Shown: positions 1 through 11,521 of the stretch, piece by piece
Layout of the letters: the number at the start of each line of letters is the position of its first letter
How positions within the stretch are numbered: the stretch's first letter is position 1
Assembly: GCA_973895155.1 (NCBI GenBank)
Contig: OZ316891.1
Location: 16,492,001-16,556,000 of the forward strand
Source: Marsupella aquatica
Lineage: Eukaryota; Marchantiophyta
Direction of reading: 5' to 3'
DNA length: 64,000 bases
Position numbers and translations under genes: made by a program
Notes under the pieces: model-generated
What the model was told of the DNA's origin: nothing
The model's database searches: none
Seen by the model: the letters and a program-made list of their open reading frames with translations, nothing else

Positions 1-710
1 GATTCTCCTTCCTAATTGCAAAACTCATCTTCTGTGGCAAAGCATTCACTAACCATTGAAGTTGCATCCCTTCAGATGCATTGGTCTTTGTACGTCTTAC
101 CAGCTTTTGGAAGCGTTGCAGGAACTTCATGAAAGATTTGTTCTCTTTGAATCGAATTAAGTCGTCCCAACTTCAGCACTGCTAACTCTGAAGTTCCAAT
201 GGGTCAAAACTCCTTGACAAATAGTGATCTGAAAGTATTCCAGATGGCTTGATCTTCCACGTCCAATGCTCTGTACCAAGGCCTAGCCTCACCCTTGAAC
301 AGGCCGGGAAGAATTTGCATCTTGATGGCCGATTCTCCATTTGCTGCAGTGGTTCCTTCGAAGTCATCCAACCATTCGTCCGGATCCTCATCTCCTCTTC
401 CATGAAAGGCCTTGTAATGAATACGCGACCGTTGGCTCAGTCTGGTCCCTGGCCTCTCGTCTGGCCGTGCCTCTGGTTCCCCCATGTCGGTTGGAGACTC
501 ACTTCTCCTTACCGACCCTTCTTCTAGTATGTCTTCTTTGATGCCACTTTCAGTTATGTAGCTACTAGCTCTTTCTGCCCCTCTCAGTCGCTGTGTATCA
601 TGCCACCCGGCGAGCTGCTGTAGACGAGCTCTCTCCCATTGAATTGCTCTTTCCTCTCTCGGCGTAGGTTCAGTCATTACCCACGCTTTCTTCCTAACTT
701 CATATCTCAC
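1..710 (-). pseudogene. Ty3/gypsy Gag, 5' part, running off the window edge
   Basis: This encodes the N-terminal part of a retrotransposon Gag (capsid) protein. The frame begins near 710 and continues past position 1. A basic, polar leader is followed by a retrotransposon-gag core with the usual W-x2-D-F, 'GEARPWYRAL' and 'FVKEF'-type stretches (about 300-204). Below about 203 the same kind of sequence continues in another frame (QRFQKLVRRTK region), so there is one frameshift. It lies just downstream, on the minus strand, of an LTR (747-2389) and a primer-binding site, which is where gag should sit. The rest of the element is outside the window. Confidence 0.8.
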
Positions 711-724
711 GGCTTAAAAAATGC

Positions 725-742
725 CCCCTCCATCTAGCGCCA
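725..742 (-). other. Primer-binding site of the large-LTR gypsy family
   Basis: Read on the minus strand, the LTR ends in ACCACA and is followed after four T residues by TGGCGCTAGATGGAGGGG. A TGG start directly after an LTR end is the expected form of a tRNA primer site. The donor tRNA was not identified. Confidence 0.6.
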
Positions 743-1386
743 AAAATGTGGTGCGTCCGATGGCTCCACAAACCCAAGAAAACCCCCTTGCTCAAGCCGA
801 TTCCCGCAGGTTTTGTCCTTGGCGAGGCCGTTTCCGCGGCTTAGCGGCATGGGACGCTGCTAACTCTCCTTCAACTACTATTAACATTTTACACACATAT
901 ACTGGACAGATCCTTCATCGGGTCATGAGATACTTAGCCGGCCTATTCTAGTCTTTCCCTTGTATTCCTCTCCTGGTCTTCCATTAGGTATGTTTGGATT
1001 CCGCCGCCGGAATGATCCCCAATTGTCTTGGTTAAGCCGCTAAGACCTCTCTCAGCTCAACACATCCAACTCTCACTCCCTTGCTACTTCCCTTCATTGA
1101 TGTGGGCTCTCTTCACACAAGTTAATGCGACACACAAATAGAAAAATGACTCCTTCTGACTGAGTTATACCATGCACTTGCCATACAAACAGTACATCTC
1201 ATACACAAGCTCTGCGAACTAAGCCGTGAGGCCAACTCTATTCAGTTCTTAGGCATGAGGAAACATGAATATACACAAGGGTCACTGTATAACTAACCGA
1301 GAGCTTCTCTTACTACTTGATCCCAGCCCTGCTGGTGCAACTAAAAACTTGTTAAAGAAGAGGCCCTGGACTCCCCACTGCCCAGG

Positions 1387-1394
1387 TATTTATA
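1387..1394 (-). promoter_or_regulatory. TATA box of the large-LTR gypsy
   Basis: On the minus strand the LTR reads CAGTATAAATACCTGGG. This is a good TATA box about 640 bp before the LTR end, so U3 would include everything upstream of it. The matching site in the solo LTR (about 9438-9452) has decayed to GGATAAGTACC. Confidence 0.5.
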
Positions 1395-1648
1395 CTGGCA
1401 GCGGATCTGTCCAGAACTTCGCTGCGTAAGCTTAATCTATCCTACCTATAATCTACCTAATTGTACAGCGAGGCAGGAGCACAAGTGTTGCTCCTACCAG
1501 TGGATCCGCCATCCCACTAATCTAAGTGTCAGGGCCATCTCCTGGTCTTGATCCTAATCCTAAACTTGGAGATCTGAGCCCGCCCTGCCCACTCACGCCT
1601 CCTACCTCCACGTCCACCCTTCCTTAAAGGAATGGTGCCCTTGCACCG

Positions 1649-2271
1649 TCACGACACCAGTGGCGGATCCTCAATGGACACCCCCAACGCTTCCCCCGCA
1701 GCCACAGCCGTTGGTCCGTCCTCTGACAGATTACCTGCCCCGGACCGAGTCAACTCTTCATCGGCTTGACTGGGTCCACCCTCGGCTTCGGCCCCAGCAT
1801 CGGTCACGGCCCTCGATACGGCTTCGGCCTCCCCGACATGTTCTAGTGGAGGATCCGGTACCTCGGCTTCATCAATAGCTGTCTTGGCCTTGCCATCCCC
1901 ACCTTCTTCAACAGGTGGATCTACTGCCGCAATCATGCCGGAGGTTGGTGCCGGGTTGACCTCCTAGGTCACAACGGCTTGGTAAGCCGTATAACTCCCA
2001 GACCCAGAAGGTTTCCGCTTCTTCTTCTTCCCTACTTTGGTAGCTGGTCCCTTCCCCTTGCTACCTACCTCCGGCACCTAGGCGTGTGTCTCGGCTTGTC
2101 TTTCGGCCAGTACCCCTCTTGGCACCATTCCTCGCCAGCGGTCCTTACCCCTCTTCTCCTCTGGTCTTTCCTCCCATTGGTTACCCCTAGCCGCCGATGC
2201 TTAGCGCACCCTAACCCTAATCGTGTTCTCTCCCCCGACGTCCTTACCTCCGGCCTCGGCCCGGGTTCCAT
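1649..2271 (-). pseudogene. Deleted copy of the LTR-encoded ORF
   Basis: The start (MEPGPRPEVRT...) and the C-terminal tail (...GALGVSIEDPP-V-S then TGA) both match the long reading frame in the LTR at 5535-9175. The central domain and coiled coil are missing and the frame is broken. The match of both ends in a second, independently inserted copy is the evidence that the frame belongs to the LTR and not to chance. It is non-functional here. Confidence 0.6.
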
Positions 2272-2399
2272 AGTCACCCTTAATTGTTTATATTTTCCTT
2301 GTTTTTTTGTTACTATACTAATGTGTTTATAGGGTACACCTCCGTTTTCCCCACTTAACTGGCCTAGTGATTCCTGGCTAGGCATCACACATTGTGCTT

Positions 2400-2817
2400 C
2401 TTGAGATAACCTACTGACAAAATGAAGTCTACGGCTAGCCCTTCTAGAAAAAAAAACATCTCCTGACTAACAAAACTTTGTTGTTTGCCTATGATCTCTA
2501 CTCAAAGTCTATGTACCACTCTCGACACTATCCCTTTTGTGTCATTGGCACACTTGCACACTAACGGTTGTAGCAACTCTTGCACGTCCACCCCAAGACA
2601 TGGCGCACCTGCCCACTTATGAAGCAGGCGGTCGGGCCTGTATTCACCAAAGCAACACCCCTGAGATTACCATTAGAAGTGATATTCACAAAAATCAGCT
2701 TGTCAGGATCCATTGTCTTAACCTTAGGTACTTTCTCTCGCAACAACACCTTCTCTCCGATAGAAATATCCCCTATAGGGACCTCGTCAACTACTAAGGG
2801 TTTGGTTAGAGCGATAC
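2400..2817 (-). pseudogene. Gypsy-A aspartic protease fragment
   Basis: The minus-strand frame carries 'ALVNTGPTACFIS', equivalent to the L-[IV]-D-[ST]-G-[AS]-x-x-x-F-I-[SN] active site of Ty3/gypsy proteases. The catalytic Asp is replaced by Asn, so it would be inactive. It directly follows the Gag zinc knuckle in gag-pol order and is cut off at about 2390 by insertion of the large-LTR gypsy. Confidence 0.65.
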
Positions 2818-4537
2818 TTACCTTAACGCCCTTCTGCCCCCATCTCCGCTCAGCTTGCCACCTTTCGTGGGACAACCCTTACTTTGATGGCCCATGGTGC
2901 CACATGTGTAGCACAAACCTTCAGCCCGCCTTTGCTTCACGAGCGTCTGTTTCTCTGCTTTTTGCGCTGATGAGGTTCCTTTCTTAAAGTTGTTGGCCTT
3001 CCGGTTGTGCTTTGCTTCTCTGTTCTGGGGCTGAGGATCTGAACCACCGGCCTCCGCCCCCTCAGGTTGCTTGCGCTTATCCCCAAGAATTTTTGCTTTC
3101 CCAACTTCCCCTTTGGATCCCTTGCCACCCACCTTCACCAAGTCCGGCCGGTTATTCACCAGCGTAGTGGCCTTGTCGAAGGCATCAGAAAGCATTTTAA
3201 ACTCATGACGCTTTTCCTATAACTTTTCCCTGAGCAACGGCGGGAGTTTTACTATAAAGTGGTGAAGCTGTGTATGTAGGGTCCCTTGCCCCACCGGAAT
3301 ACACAACAACTGGTTCTGGTAGTAAGTGATGAACTTTAGGATATCACCTCTGAAGCTCATTTTGTTACACATTTTTGCTCGTGCCGCTCTGGGTACTTAG
3401 TGGTGACATGAGCACGGAGACCCTCAACCAGGTTTTCCCAAGTTAACGGCAAGGAGGAGTCCTCTTGCAACTTCTTCCAAGACTTGTACCAAGTCAAGGC
3501 ATAGTCCTTCAGGTAAGGAGTGGCCGCGGAGACTTGTACCAAGTCAAGGCATAGTCCTTCAGGTAAGGAGTGGCCGCGGTAGCCCAAGTGGACCGCTCAA
3601 TGCACGCCTGGAGATAATCTTCATTGTGGAGAGCCAACTTAGGAACTTCTGTCCATTTTGCTCGTAGACCCCGTCGTAAGTTGGAGGAGTCGATAGCTGG
3701 TTCACTTGGAACATACTCCATCCAACTACCATTCCCCCCTTGGGATGCGTTGCACTTTGACTACCCAGACTAAGTAAGTACTACTTAATATGGGTCCCCT
3801 TGTTGTGTTCCAACTGCTCATAAATGAGTCGTTGGTCTTGAGTCAATGGACCCAAACCGTCGTCAGTAGCTGGGCCTTGTGGGTTGTATGAGGACGGTCC
3901 TCCAACCGCCTTTCCTTTGCGGGCCGCATGTCCTTAGGTTCTCTAGTGGATTTTGGTGACACTCCCCGCGACTTACAAGCACCATGACCTCTCGGGGCTG
4001 TGGCATCACCCACATTGTCTTGTATCTGCTTGGTCAAATTATCCACGATGACGTCCGGCTTGACATCATCTTCTAGTTCCGCATCCAACCCTCTTAAGGC
4101 TCGGATCATTCCCTCCTCTGTGTCCTGACCTCTTCCTTTGATTCAGTCTTTGAACCATTGTTGCTTTCATCTGAGTCAGAGGTATCATCACTTGACTTGT
4201 CCTTTGGAGGATCTGTCACCTCCTTCCCTTTAAGTGGATGGTGCTCCGCACTTGAAGTGTTTGCTATGGCAGTCAATGGTTTGGCCACCATGTCTTTGTC
4301 ATCTTTCTTGTAGCGTTTGTCTAGGGAAGTTGACCCGTCTTCCCTCTGTTCTTCTTGAACCTGTGCTCTCCCCTTGGTGGGAAGAGCCTTCTTGCCACTC
4401 TTTGATTGAGTGTTCTTCATCATGTCTCCAGTGACCAAATCTGCCTGCAGTCGACCCGCCAAGCACGTTGAAGCACTAAGTCCCCGCAAAATTCTTTTAA
4501 GATTTTTGGATTCCAACCTAGCACAACTCCTGCCCAA
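2818..4537 (-). pseudogene. Gypsy-A Gag, several frames broken
   Basis: A retrotransposon capsid/nucleocapsid protein in pieces. A Lys/Glu/Ser-rich N-terminal part lies at 4537-4106. A gag core with 'YLKDYALTWYKSWKKLQ' and 'TWENLVEGLRAHV' lies at 3590-3357. A basic linker and a CCHC zinc knuckle (CYTCGTMGHQSKGC) lie at about 2900. Frames change several times, and an exact 50-bp tandem duplication (3481-3580) is one cause. It lies between the tRNA-Met primer site (4556-4566) and the protease fragment. Confidence 0.75.
3481..3580. repeat. Exact 50-bp tandem duplication inside gag
   Basis: The 50 bases 3481-3530 (starting GACTTGTACCAAGTC) are repeated without a visible difference at 3531-3580. 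Fifty is not a multiple of three, so the duplication shifts the gag frame. Confidence 0.95.
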
Positions 4538-4555
4538 TGTCTATGCCGGCAATTG

Positions 4556-4566
4556 CTCTGATACCA
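4556..4566 (-). other. tRNA-Met primer-binding site of gypsy-A
   Basis: The minus strand reads TGGTATCAGAG, the usual plant initiator tRNA-Met primer site, two bases after the LTR end (...CCACCACT). Confidence 0.85.
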
Positions 4567-5419
4567 CAAGTGGTGGACCTTGCCACCCAACACCCTCACC
4601 AATCCCAACACCCACGCCTAAGTGCCTTTGGTGCCCGAACGCCTCCACGGAATACCTCAAGCAAACAACTTGATGCTTCTTGCACCACCTGCGGCCCCTC
4701 CCATACGAAGTCGCACTTGCTCTCTAACATGACCGCTACTCAATGGTCTTCACTGTCTGCATAAGCAACCAAGCGTCTTGGTAAATAACCCTTGAGGATC
4801 TAGATATCCCAATTTTAGCATCCTAACTCAAGCTCAACAGACATTGGTAAGTAGGTCAATAATAGGTCCTTTCGATGACATAAGTTGGAACCAGACCCCA
4901 TACCCATTGTTTGTCAAGAACAACTACTTCCTTGGGTGCAGCCCGGGTTCCCCCTCGTACCTATCCATCACCAATTGACTGCCCTGCCCCTAGGACATGC
5001 TCATGGCCCAAATAAAGTAGCTTGTCCTAGAGCTTGTCCCAAGCTTGTCTCGACAGGTCGGGACCAGAATGGCCCCGACTCTAGCAACCAACTCCCGGTT
5101 CTTGCCCAACTGACAATCTAGGGGCCAAGTTCCCTTGGAACTCAACCTCCACGCCTACTTGGCCTTTCCTCCCCAATGCAAGCTCCCTTGGGAGATTGAA
5201 CGCGGCTTGGTTGTTATTTTGGCAGGATTTGGCAAGCAAGCAAGATAGCCCCCGCAAACCCCGAGAACCTATGGCACCCCAGACCCAGTTGAGCTCAAGA
5301 GGACATAGCCTCCTCAAGAGCTTTCCAATGCACCCAAGTTCCCCAATGGACTTCCCGTTGGAAAGTTATCACCATTTCCGTTTGGCGTTTTCCCTTAGTG
5401 TCGCGACCGCCGCGGCTCA

Positions 5420-8400
5420 TGTGATGCCTAGCCAGGAATCACTCGGGCAGTGAAGTGGGTAAAGCAGGAATGCACCCTAGAAACACCTTAGTATAGGGAC
5501 AAAACAAGGAAAATATAAACAATTAGGGGCGATTATGGAACCCGGGCCGAGGCCGGAGGTAAGGACGCTGGGGGTGAAAACTCGATTAGGGTTAGGGCGC
5601 GCTAAGCGTCGGCGGCTAGGAAGGATCAACGGGAGGAAGGACCGGAAGAGGAGAGGGGTAAGGAGCGCTTGCAGGAGATGGTGGCTCATTTGCGAGCACG
5701 AACTAGGCAGATGACTACGGGAGGCCAACTACTGTCAGCTGCTTAGGCAAGCACTTGGGGAGAGAATAGATACTGACGATCGACCTAAGGAGGGTATGAG
5801 CAACGTCAATCAAGCGGCACATTTCTGGGGATGCCTGTTCGAACGGGCAACTGAGTACATCAAGACTTACGAGGACGAGGAATCAGAAAGGGCAGCTCGA
5901 GAACGGCAGGAGCTCGCTCGATTGTGGGAGCTGCAGAAGACGGCTTTCTTAGGAGGCGAACTCATCAAGGACGAGTTCTTGTGGACCCCTACTTCCAATC
6001 AGCTCAACGATCTTCTGTTTTGCAAAGACAGCGTCGTCGGCATCCGAGAGGCCATCAAGAACTGCAACAACATACACTGGGAATTGAAGGGTAGCACGGA
6101 AAGGTGGACCCAGGCAACGGTGCTAGGAGAAACCTCCACGGCAGCAGAGATGAAGAGGAAGGGAGCCGTCAACGATGAAGCCACCCCAGCAAAAAGAACG
6201 AGGTCGGCGGCACCAAAGAAGCCAGCCGAGCAGCAGAGCAGGAGGCAGGGAGAAGCCGAAGAGGAGGAGGTTGATCCCATCAAGGCCATTCCAACCAGGG
6301 ATGACACTTGGAAGGGCTGGGCGGCAACCCTACCGGTGGAGGTGCAACTACATTTTGCACGGGAGGAGGATGCATGCTTTACGGCCATGCAGACCAAGAA
6401 GTACCAAGGCTTCATGGCCGGATCCGGCTTAGAGGCCTTTGTAAGATTACCATGGCTGAAGCCGGAAGTACCGGATTCAGACCTATTAGAATTCGTGGGG
6501 TCATGGGAACCCGAGACCAATTGCACGAGGATATATGGGAAGGATTTCTATCTTACTCCCAAAGTGATTGCCGAAGTGTTTGGATTGCCGATAGGCAATA
6601 AGACCAAAGTTGATACCAGGAAGACCTTGCCTGACAAGGAGTTCCGGTCGTTCCCCGGGCCATCAATGAAGAATGGCTTCTTCCGGAACACCTGCACCAA
6701 CCCGCACATAGGAGAGATGATCGACTTCTTGAGGGTGACCATGCATTGTAACTTGCTGAGGGCAGAGATCGGCAAGGCACAGGTCTATCTGGCAGAGAGG
6801 CCAGACCCAAGCCGGGACTACAACGGGTACCTCCTCAACCAATTGAAGAAGATCTTAAAGGAGGAGCAATAGGTAATCGGCATGGGGAGCATGTCGCGGC
6901 TTGGCTATCACATGCCGCTGTTGTGCCGGTATGCCAGAGGTCAGAATTTTGCCCCAGTACTTCCCCTGTAGGTAAGGGCACCCGAGGAAGCTCCAGCACC
7001 GAGGCCGGTAGCAGAGAAGCCTCAACCACCTGTTAGCCCTACGATCGAGCAGGTGTTTAGACCAAGGAAGGAGGACTTGCCGATGCAGCAACCAGGCATG
7101 CAGAGTCTGCTGAAACTACTGGAGAAAGAGAAGAGATCGGCATCGGCAACGGCAACGGCAACGACAACAATGCAAGACACTACTCCAGAGGTAGGCTTAC
7201 ACCGGCTTACAAAAGAAAACCCCTTTGCTGGAGACAAGGAGAGAATCAGGTCGGAATCCAAGCCAGGTGTTCGAATGTATGTGGGAGTCTCAAGCTCTGA
7301 ATCTGAGGCAGAATTGCCTGAAGCTCCTACCAACAAAGAGGAGAGGGAGAAGCCGGACGTCCAAGAAGTAGAGGAGGCAGTGGAGGACTGCAGCCATGAT
7401 AACTCCGGCTATGGGTCGGACCATCACGTTCCAGGAGTAAGGACCTGTGGCCGGTTTGTCCCCACACTTCCGAGGGTAGTACGAGGGGACCCCAACCAGC
7501 AGAGTAGCCCTGAGTCTCCCCCACCAGATGTTGCTCCCCCGAGCTTTGACGGCATAAAACAGACGGTGCAGGAATTTCAGGAGCGAACCAGGCAGGAAGA
7601 GGAGGCAGCCCTGGCTAGAGAAAAGGATTTGCCAGGAGGAGATTGGCTGGAGGACATCAGGCGGCTAGCCGAAAAAGGAAGCAAACCTCTAGCCACGATT
7701 GAAGAGATCCGCAAGACGGCTTGGGAGCAGAGGCCGCGATGGGCGATGCCGATCACTTCTACTTACTCCACCTACGCTAAGAATAGAGCCATGGAGTATG
7801 GTGAGATGTGTGGGGAACTTGCGCTCGGCATCTTTGGAGAGGAGTTGGAGGTAGGACCCTTTTTCCATAGGGAGCAGTTGGAGAAGCACCAATTAGAAGA
7901 AGCGGTGGCTTTAGAGAGAAGCAAGAAGGACGAGGTCATTCGGCGGCTTAGGAGGATGGAAGCCGAGATTGAAGATCTAAGGGCGGCCAAGAAAGCCCAA
8001 GATGAACTGCGGATTAAACGGCATGAGCTAAACATCATGCAGGGGCAGCTGGACACCGCACAGGCTGATAATCAAAATATCAAGGATAAACTGACTGAAA
8101 CGCAGGGAGAGTTGGCCGATACGATCAAAGAGAGGGAGAAGTGGAAGCGAGAGCTGAGGAATGTAGAGGAGGCCCACATAACCGCCAACAACCGGGCCAT
8201 GGCGGAAACCCAAAGAAAGGAATGGGCGTTGAAGGGGGAGCTCAAGAAAATCCGCGGAGCCCTTGAGCAGAAGGAGGCCGAGTTAGGAAAATCCTATCAA
8301 GGGATTATGGCGCTGCAGCAGGAGCTTGCGTCCCTGACGGCCAGCTTCAAGGCCGACCTAAGGGAGAAGGACGAGATGCTCGATCAGACTTACGCCAAGA

Positions 8401-10092
8401 TGAATCAGATGGAGTCTGTCATCATTGCAGAGCTCGACAAGGAGCTAAGAGCAACCCGGGAGGAGAGGGCTACCTTGAGAAAGAACGGGAGGAAGCCCAG
8501 AAGGAACTAGAGGAGGCGTGCAAGGACCTGGATGAGACCCAAGAGGAGTTGGAGGAGATCACGAGGAAGATGGAGAACCTCCAACGGCGGGCCGACAACC
8601 AAACAGAGCGGCTGAAGAAACAAGCCGCAGTATTTAAGTGCTTGTCTTCATCAGGCCCAACTCCAATTGGGGCAACCAAGTTACCAGGAGTGGTACTGGC
8701 CAAAGAAAAAGCCGCGCCACCTGCACCAGTGCCGGAAGTAAGTGGGAAGGGGAAGGGACCAGCTGCCGAACCAGAAAAGAAGAAGAAGCGGAAACCTTCA
8801 GGGTCAAGGAGTAATACGACTCCACTAGCCGTGGTGACCAAGGAGGTAGACCCAGCACCAACCTCCGGCAGGAACACGGCAATAGATCCCACTATCACCA
8901 AGGGTGGGGAGGGTGCGGCCCAAGCTGAACTACTCAATCATGAGGCCGGTATCCCAGATCCGCCTCTTGAGCAGGCCGGGGAGACCGTAGCCGAGGCTGA
9001 GGCTGTAGCCGATAATGATTCCCGAGCCGATGCCGACGCCGATGGTGGACCCAGTCAGGCCGATGGAGAGTTGACTCAGTCAAGGGTAGGTAATCTGTCA
9101 GAAAACGAACCTACGGCAATGGCTGAGGAGGAAGCGTTGGGGGCGTCCATTGAGGATCCACCACCGGTGTCGTGACGGTGCAAGGGCGCCGTTCCTTTTA
9201 GGAAGGGCGGACGTGGAGGGAGGAGGCGTGAGTGGGCAGGGCGGGCGCTGATCTCCAAGTTTAGGATTAGGATCAGGACCAGGAGCGGCCCTGACACTTA
9301 GCTTAGTGGGATTGCGGTTCCACTGGTAGGAGCAACACTTGTGCTCTTGCCTTGCTGTACATAGGTAGATCCGGGCAAGTAGATTACTGTTAGGTAGATT
9401 AGGCTTACGCTGCAAGGAATTAGGCGGATCCACTACCAGGATAAGTACCTGGGCAACGGGGAGCTCAGGGCCTCTTCTTTAGCAAGTTTTTAGTTTGCAC
9501 CAGCCGGGCTGGGATCAAATAGTAAGGGAAGCTCTTGGTTAGTCATACAGTGACCCTTGTGTATATTCATGTTTCCTCATGCCTAAGAGCTTAATAGAGT
9601 TGGCCTCACGGCTTAGTTCGCAGAGCTTGTGTATGAGATGTACTGTTTGTATGACAAGTGCATGGTATGACTCGGTCAGAAGGAGTCATTTTGCTATTTG
9701 TGTGTCGCATTAACTTGTGTGAAGAGTGCCCACATCAACTAACAGTAGGAAGGAAAGTAAGCAGGGGAGTGAGAGTTGGATGTGTCGAGTTGAGAGAGGT
9801 CTTAGCGGCTTAACCAAGCCTATTGGGGATCATTCCGGCGGCGGAATCCAAACATACCTAACAAGACAGAGGGGAAGACAAGGGAAGGCCTAGATTAGGC
9901 CGGCTACGTATCTCATGACCCAATGAAGGATCTGTCCAGTATATGTGTGTAAAATGTTAATAGTAGTAGTAGAAGGTTAGCAGCGTCCCATGCCGCTAAG
10001 CCGCGGAAACGGCCTCGCCAAGCGCGAAACCTGCGGGAATCGGCTTGAGTTGGGGGGTTTCTTGGGTTTAGGGAGCCATGGGACGGACCACA
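5420..10092 (+). repeat. 4673-bp solo LTR of the large-LTR gypsy family
   Basis: It begins TGTGATGCC, ends GGACCACA, and is bounded by GCTCA at 5415-5419 and 10093-10097. This is a clean 5-bp target duplication within the gypsy-A LTR. Both ends match the 5' LTR at 747-2389. No primer site, gag or pol is present, so it is a solo LTR left by LTR-LTR recombination. It contains a reading frame of about 1210 codons (5535-9175) followed by about 0.9 kb of non-coding LTR. Confidence 0.8.
5535..9175 (+). pseudogene. LTR-encoded long ORF: basic leader, plant-transposon-type domain, coiled coil
   Basis: From ATG 5535 one frame runs to about 8440 with only three stops (TGA 5712, TAG 6870, TAG 6969). 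A -1 shift near 8440-8510 then continues to TGA 9173-9175. In order it encodes: a basic Arg-rich leader; a globular region (about 6290-6860) with 'LPWLKPEVPDSDLLEFVGSW' and 'YLTPKVIAEVFGLP', which resembles the conserved part of plant-transposon accessory proteins; a linker; a long Glu/Lys/Arg-rich coiled coil (about 7560-8630); and a Pro/Ala/Glu-rich tail with a KKKKRK basic patch near 8780. It lies in U3, so it would be expressed only near the 3' end of element RNA. Its function is unknown. A nucleic-acid-binding or Gag-like accessory role is possible. Confidence 0.65.
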
Positions 10093-11521
10093 GCTCACAA
10101 CTTTGGCTCGTCCTTAGCCCCTGTGGTAAGTGTAATAATACAAATGTATATACTTTTATCCTTAAATACCAAGATTCGGTCCCGTAAAGAATAAACAGAG
10201 CGATTTACCAAGGTTTTGTGATGTTCGAAATCTTCAAGTGATTTCTTTGCTATTTTCCTTATATAATCCTGAAACGATTAGTATGTCACAAATGCTGAAA
10301 TGAAATTCCTTAGGTTCGGCTTCTTCTCAATAGATTGAAAGGTTTTCTCTTCCCTCTAACTTCCTTATACACTTATTAGTGATCGGTTTTACGTTAGGAA
10401 GGTTGGTACAATTCCCATTTCAACTAGATTTCAAAGGCACACCTTAGTTATCCATTCAGATCTATTTCCTACAACTAATTCAAACATCAAAACTTGAATA
10501 CTTAAGTTTGATTCATGAAATGTTTGAAATTCAATTGATGTGAGTGGTACAAGTCTTCTCCATTAAATTCTTTCTCCTAAGCCCAATTTGGCATGAGAAA
10601 AAGACCCACACTTGGTCAAAAATCAATGTTGAAGAAAAGACAATGAATCATGATCTTGGGAGTCCACTTGTAAGGCTCCCTCAAAAGGTTTAAGATGCCA
10701 AAAGGTTTAGAAGCCTAAAAACCTTTTCTCATCTAAACTAAAGGTCCTAAAAGGTAAACTAAGACTAAGACTCTCTATATCTAATTCCTAAAGGTACACT
10801 AAAGTATGTCCCTCTATATCCTACTCTATCTAACTCATTGGAAAGCTCAAGAGGTGAGAAAAGAGATAGAAAACGATTTAAGTAACATATGCCGAAAAAC
10901 CTTGGAGAATCTGTTTGGGTTATTCTGAAGTTGGTCTTTTGGGACCAAACTGAAATTCTCCTTATAGCCCTTGGAAAGAGCTTTCCAACGCACCAAATAT
11001 CTCCTCAAACCGACATCGGACCGATCCACAATCGTCCGTCAAAGTTGCTGCTGAAAGTCTAAACCGATTTTCCAACTTCCAAAGCGATTCTTCAGCTTCG
11101 GTTCTGAGCGATTTCTTTCGGATTTCTTTGAAAGCGATTGTTTGTCCGAAGCGATTCTTCCTTCCAAACTCAAACTTCTTAGGTTTCTTCCATAACATTC
11201 CTTTGAGGCTTAAAATGGATTAAGGGGTGATGGATAAACATAAATAAGCTTCAAGTAAGGTTTAAATGTTTTTAAATGGGGAGGACTGAGGAGGACTGAG
11301 GAGCCCAGCGGACTTGAGAAGGGTGGATGTTCTTGGTTGGGTCATCACTTTGGATCACTGTTTGACTTGGTAATCTGGTAGGAGATGACGGTCGTGATTC
11401 CCTACTGTTTGCGATTAGCATTATTGGATTTGGATGAGGAAATGTTGAGCGCATGACAATGGTAGGATTAGGGCTATCGGGAGTAAGGGTCAGGATGGCA
11501 AAACCGTTGTCTTCTTAAAAG

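Larger units (their letters stand above)
747..2389 (-). repeat. 5' LTR (internally deleted) of the large-LTR gypsy family
   Basis: On the minus strand the repeat starts TGTGATGCCTAG at 2389 and ends ACCACA at 747, giving TG...CA termini. It matches the solo LTR at 5420-10092 at both ends but lacks about 3 kb from the middle: sequence matching about 5420-5690 is joined to sequence matching about 8735-10092. It is followed by a primer site and gag, so it is a 5' LTR. It was inserted into the internal region of gypsy-A near 2390. Confidence 0.75.

Noticed and set aside
5583-5596. Telomere-like GGTTAGGG (also the complement at 2209-2222)
   Set aside because: Only about two units, inside the LTR-encoded frame in both copies; not a telomeric array.
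5999-8937. Long minus-strand open frames opposite the LTR ORF (5999-6526, 8470-8937)
   Set aside because: They are low-complexity shadows of the Glu/Lys/Arg-rich plus-strand frame.
9173-10092. A normal 0.9-kb LTR starting TGACGG at 9173, with the ORFs as internal sequence
   Set aside because: The 5-bp duplication GCTCA sits outside 5420 and 10092, and the second copy also starts at TGTGATGCC directly before its primer-site-bearing end. The larger unit fits better, although full-length copies are needed.
10847-11198. Minus-strand frames with chromodomain-like wording (RYLVRWKALSKGY)
   Set aside because: The resemblance is very short, stops surround it, and it lies in non-coding LTR sequence.
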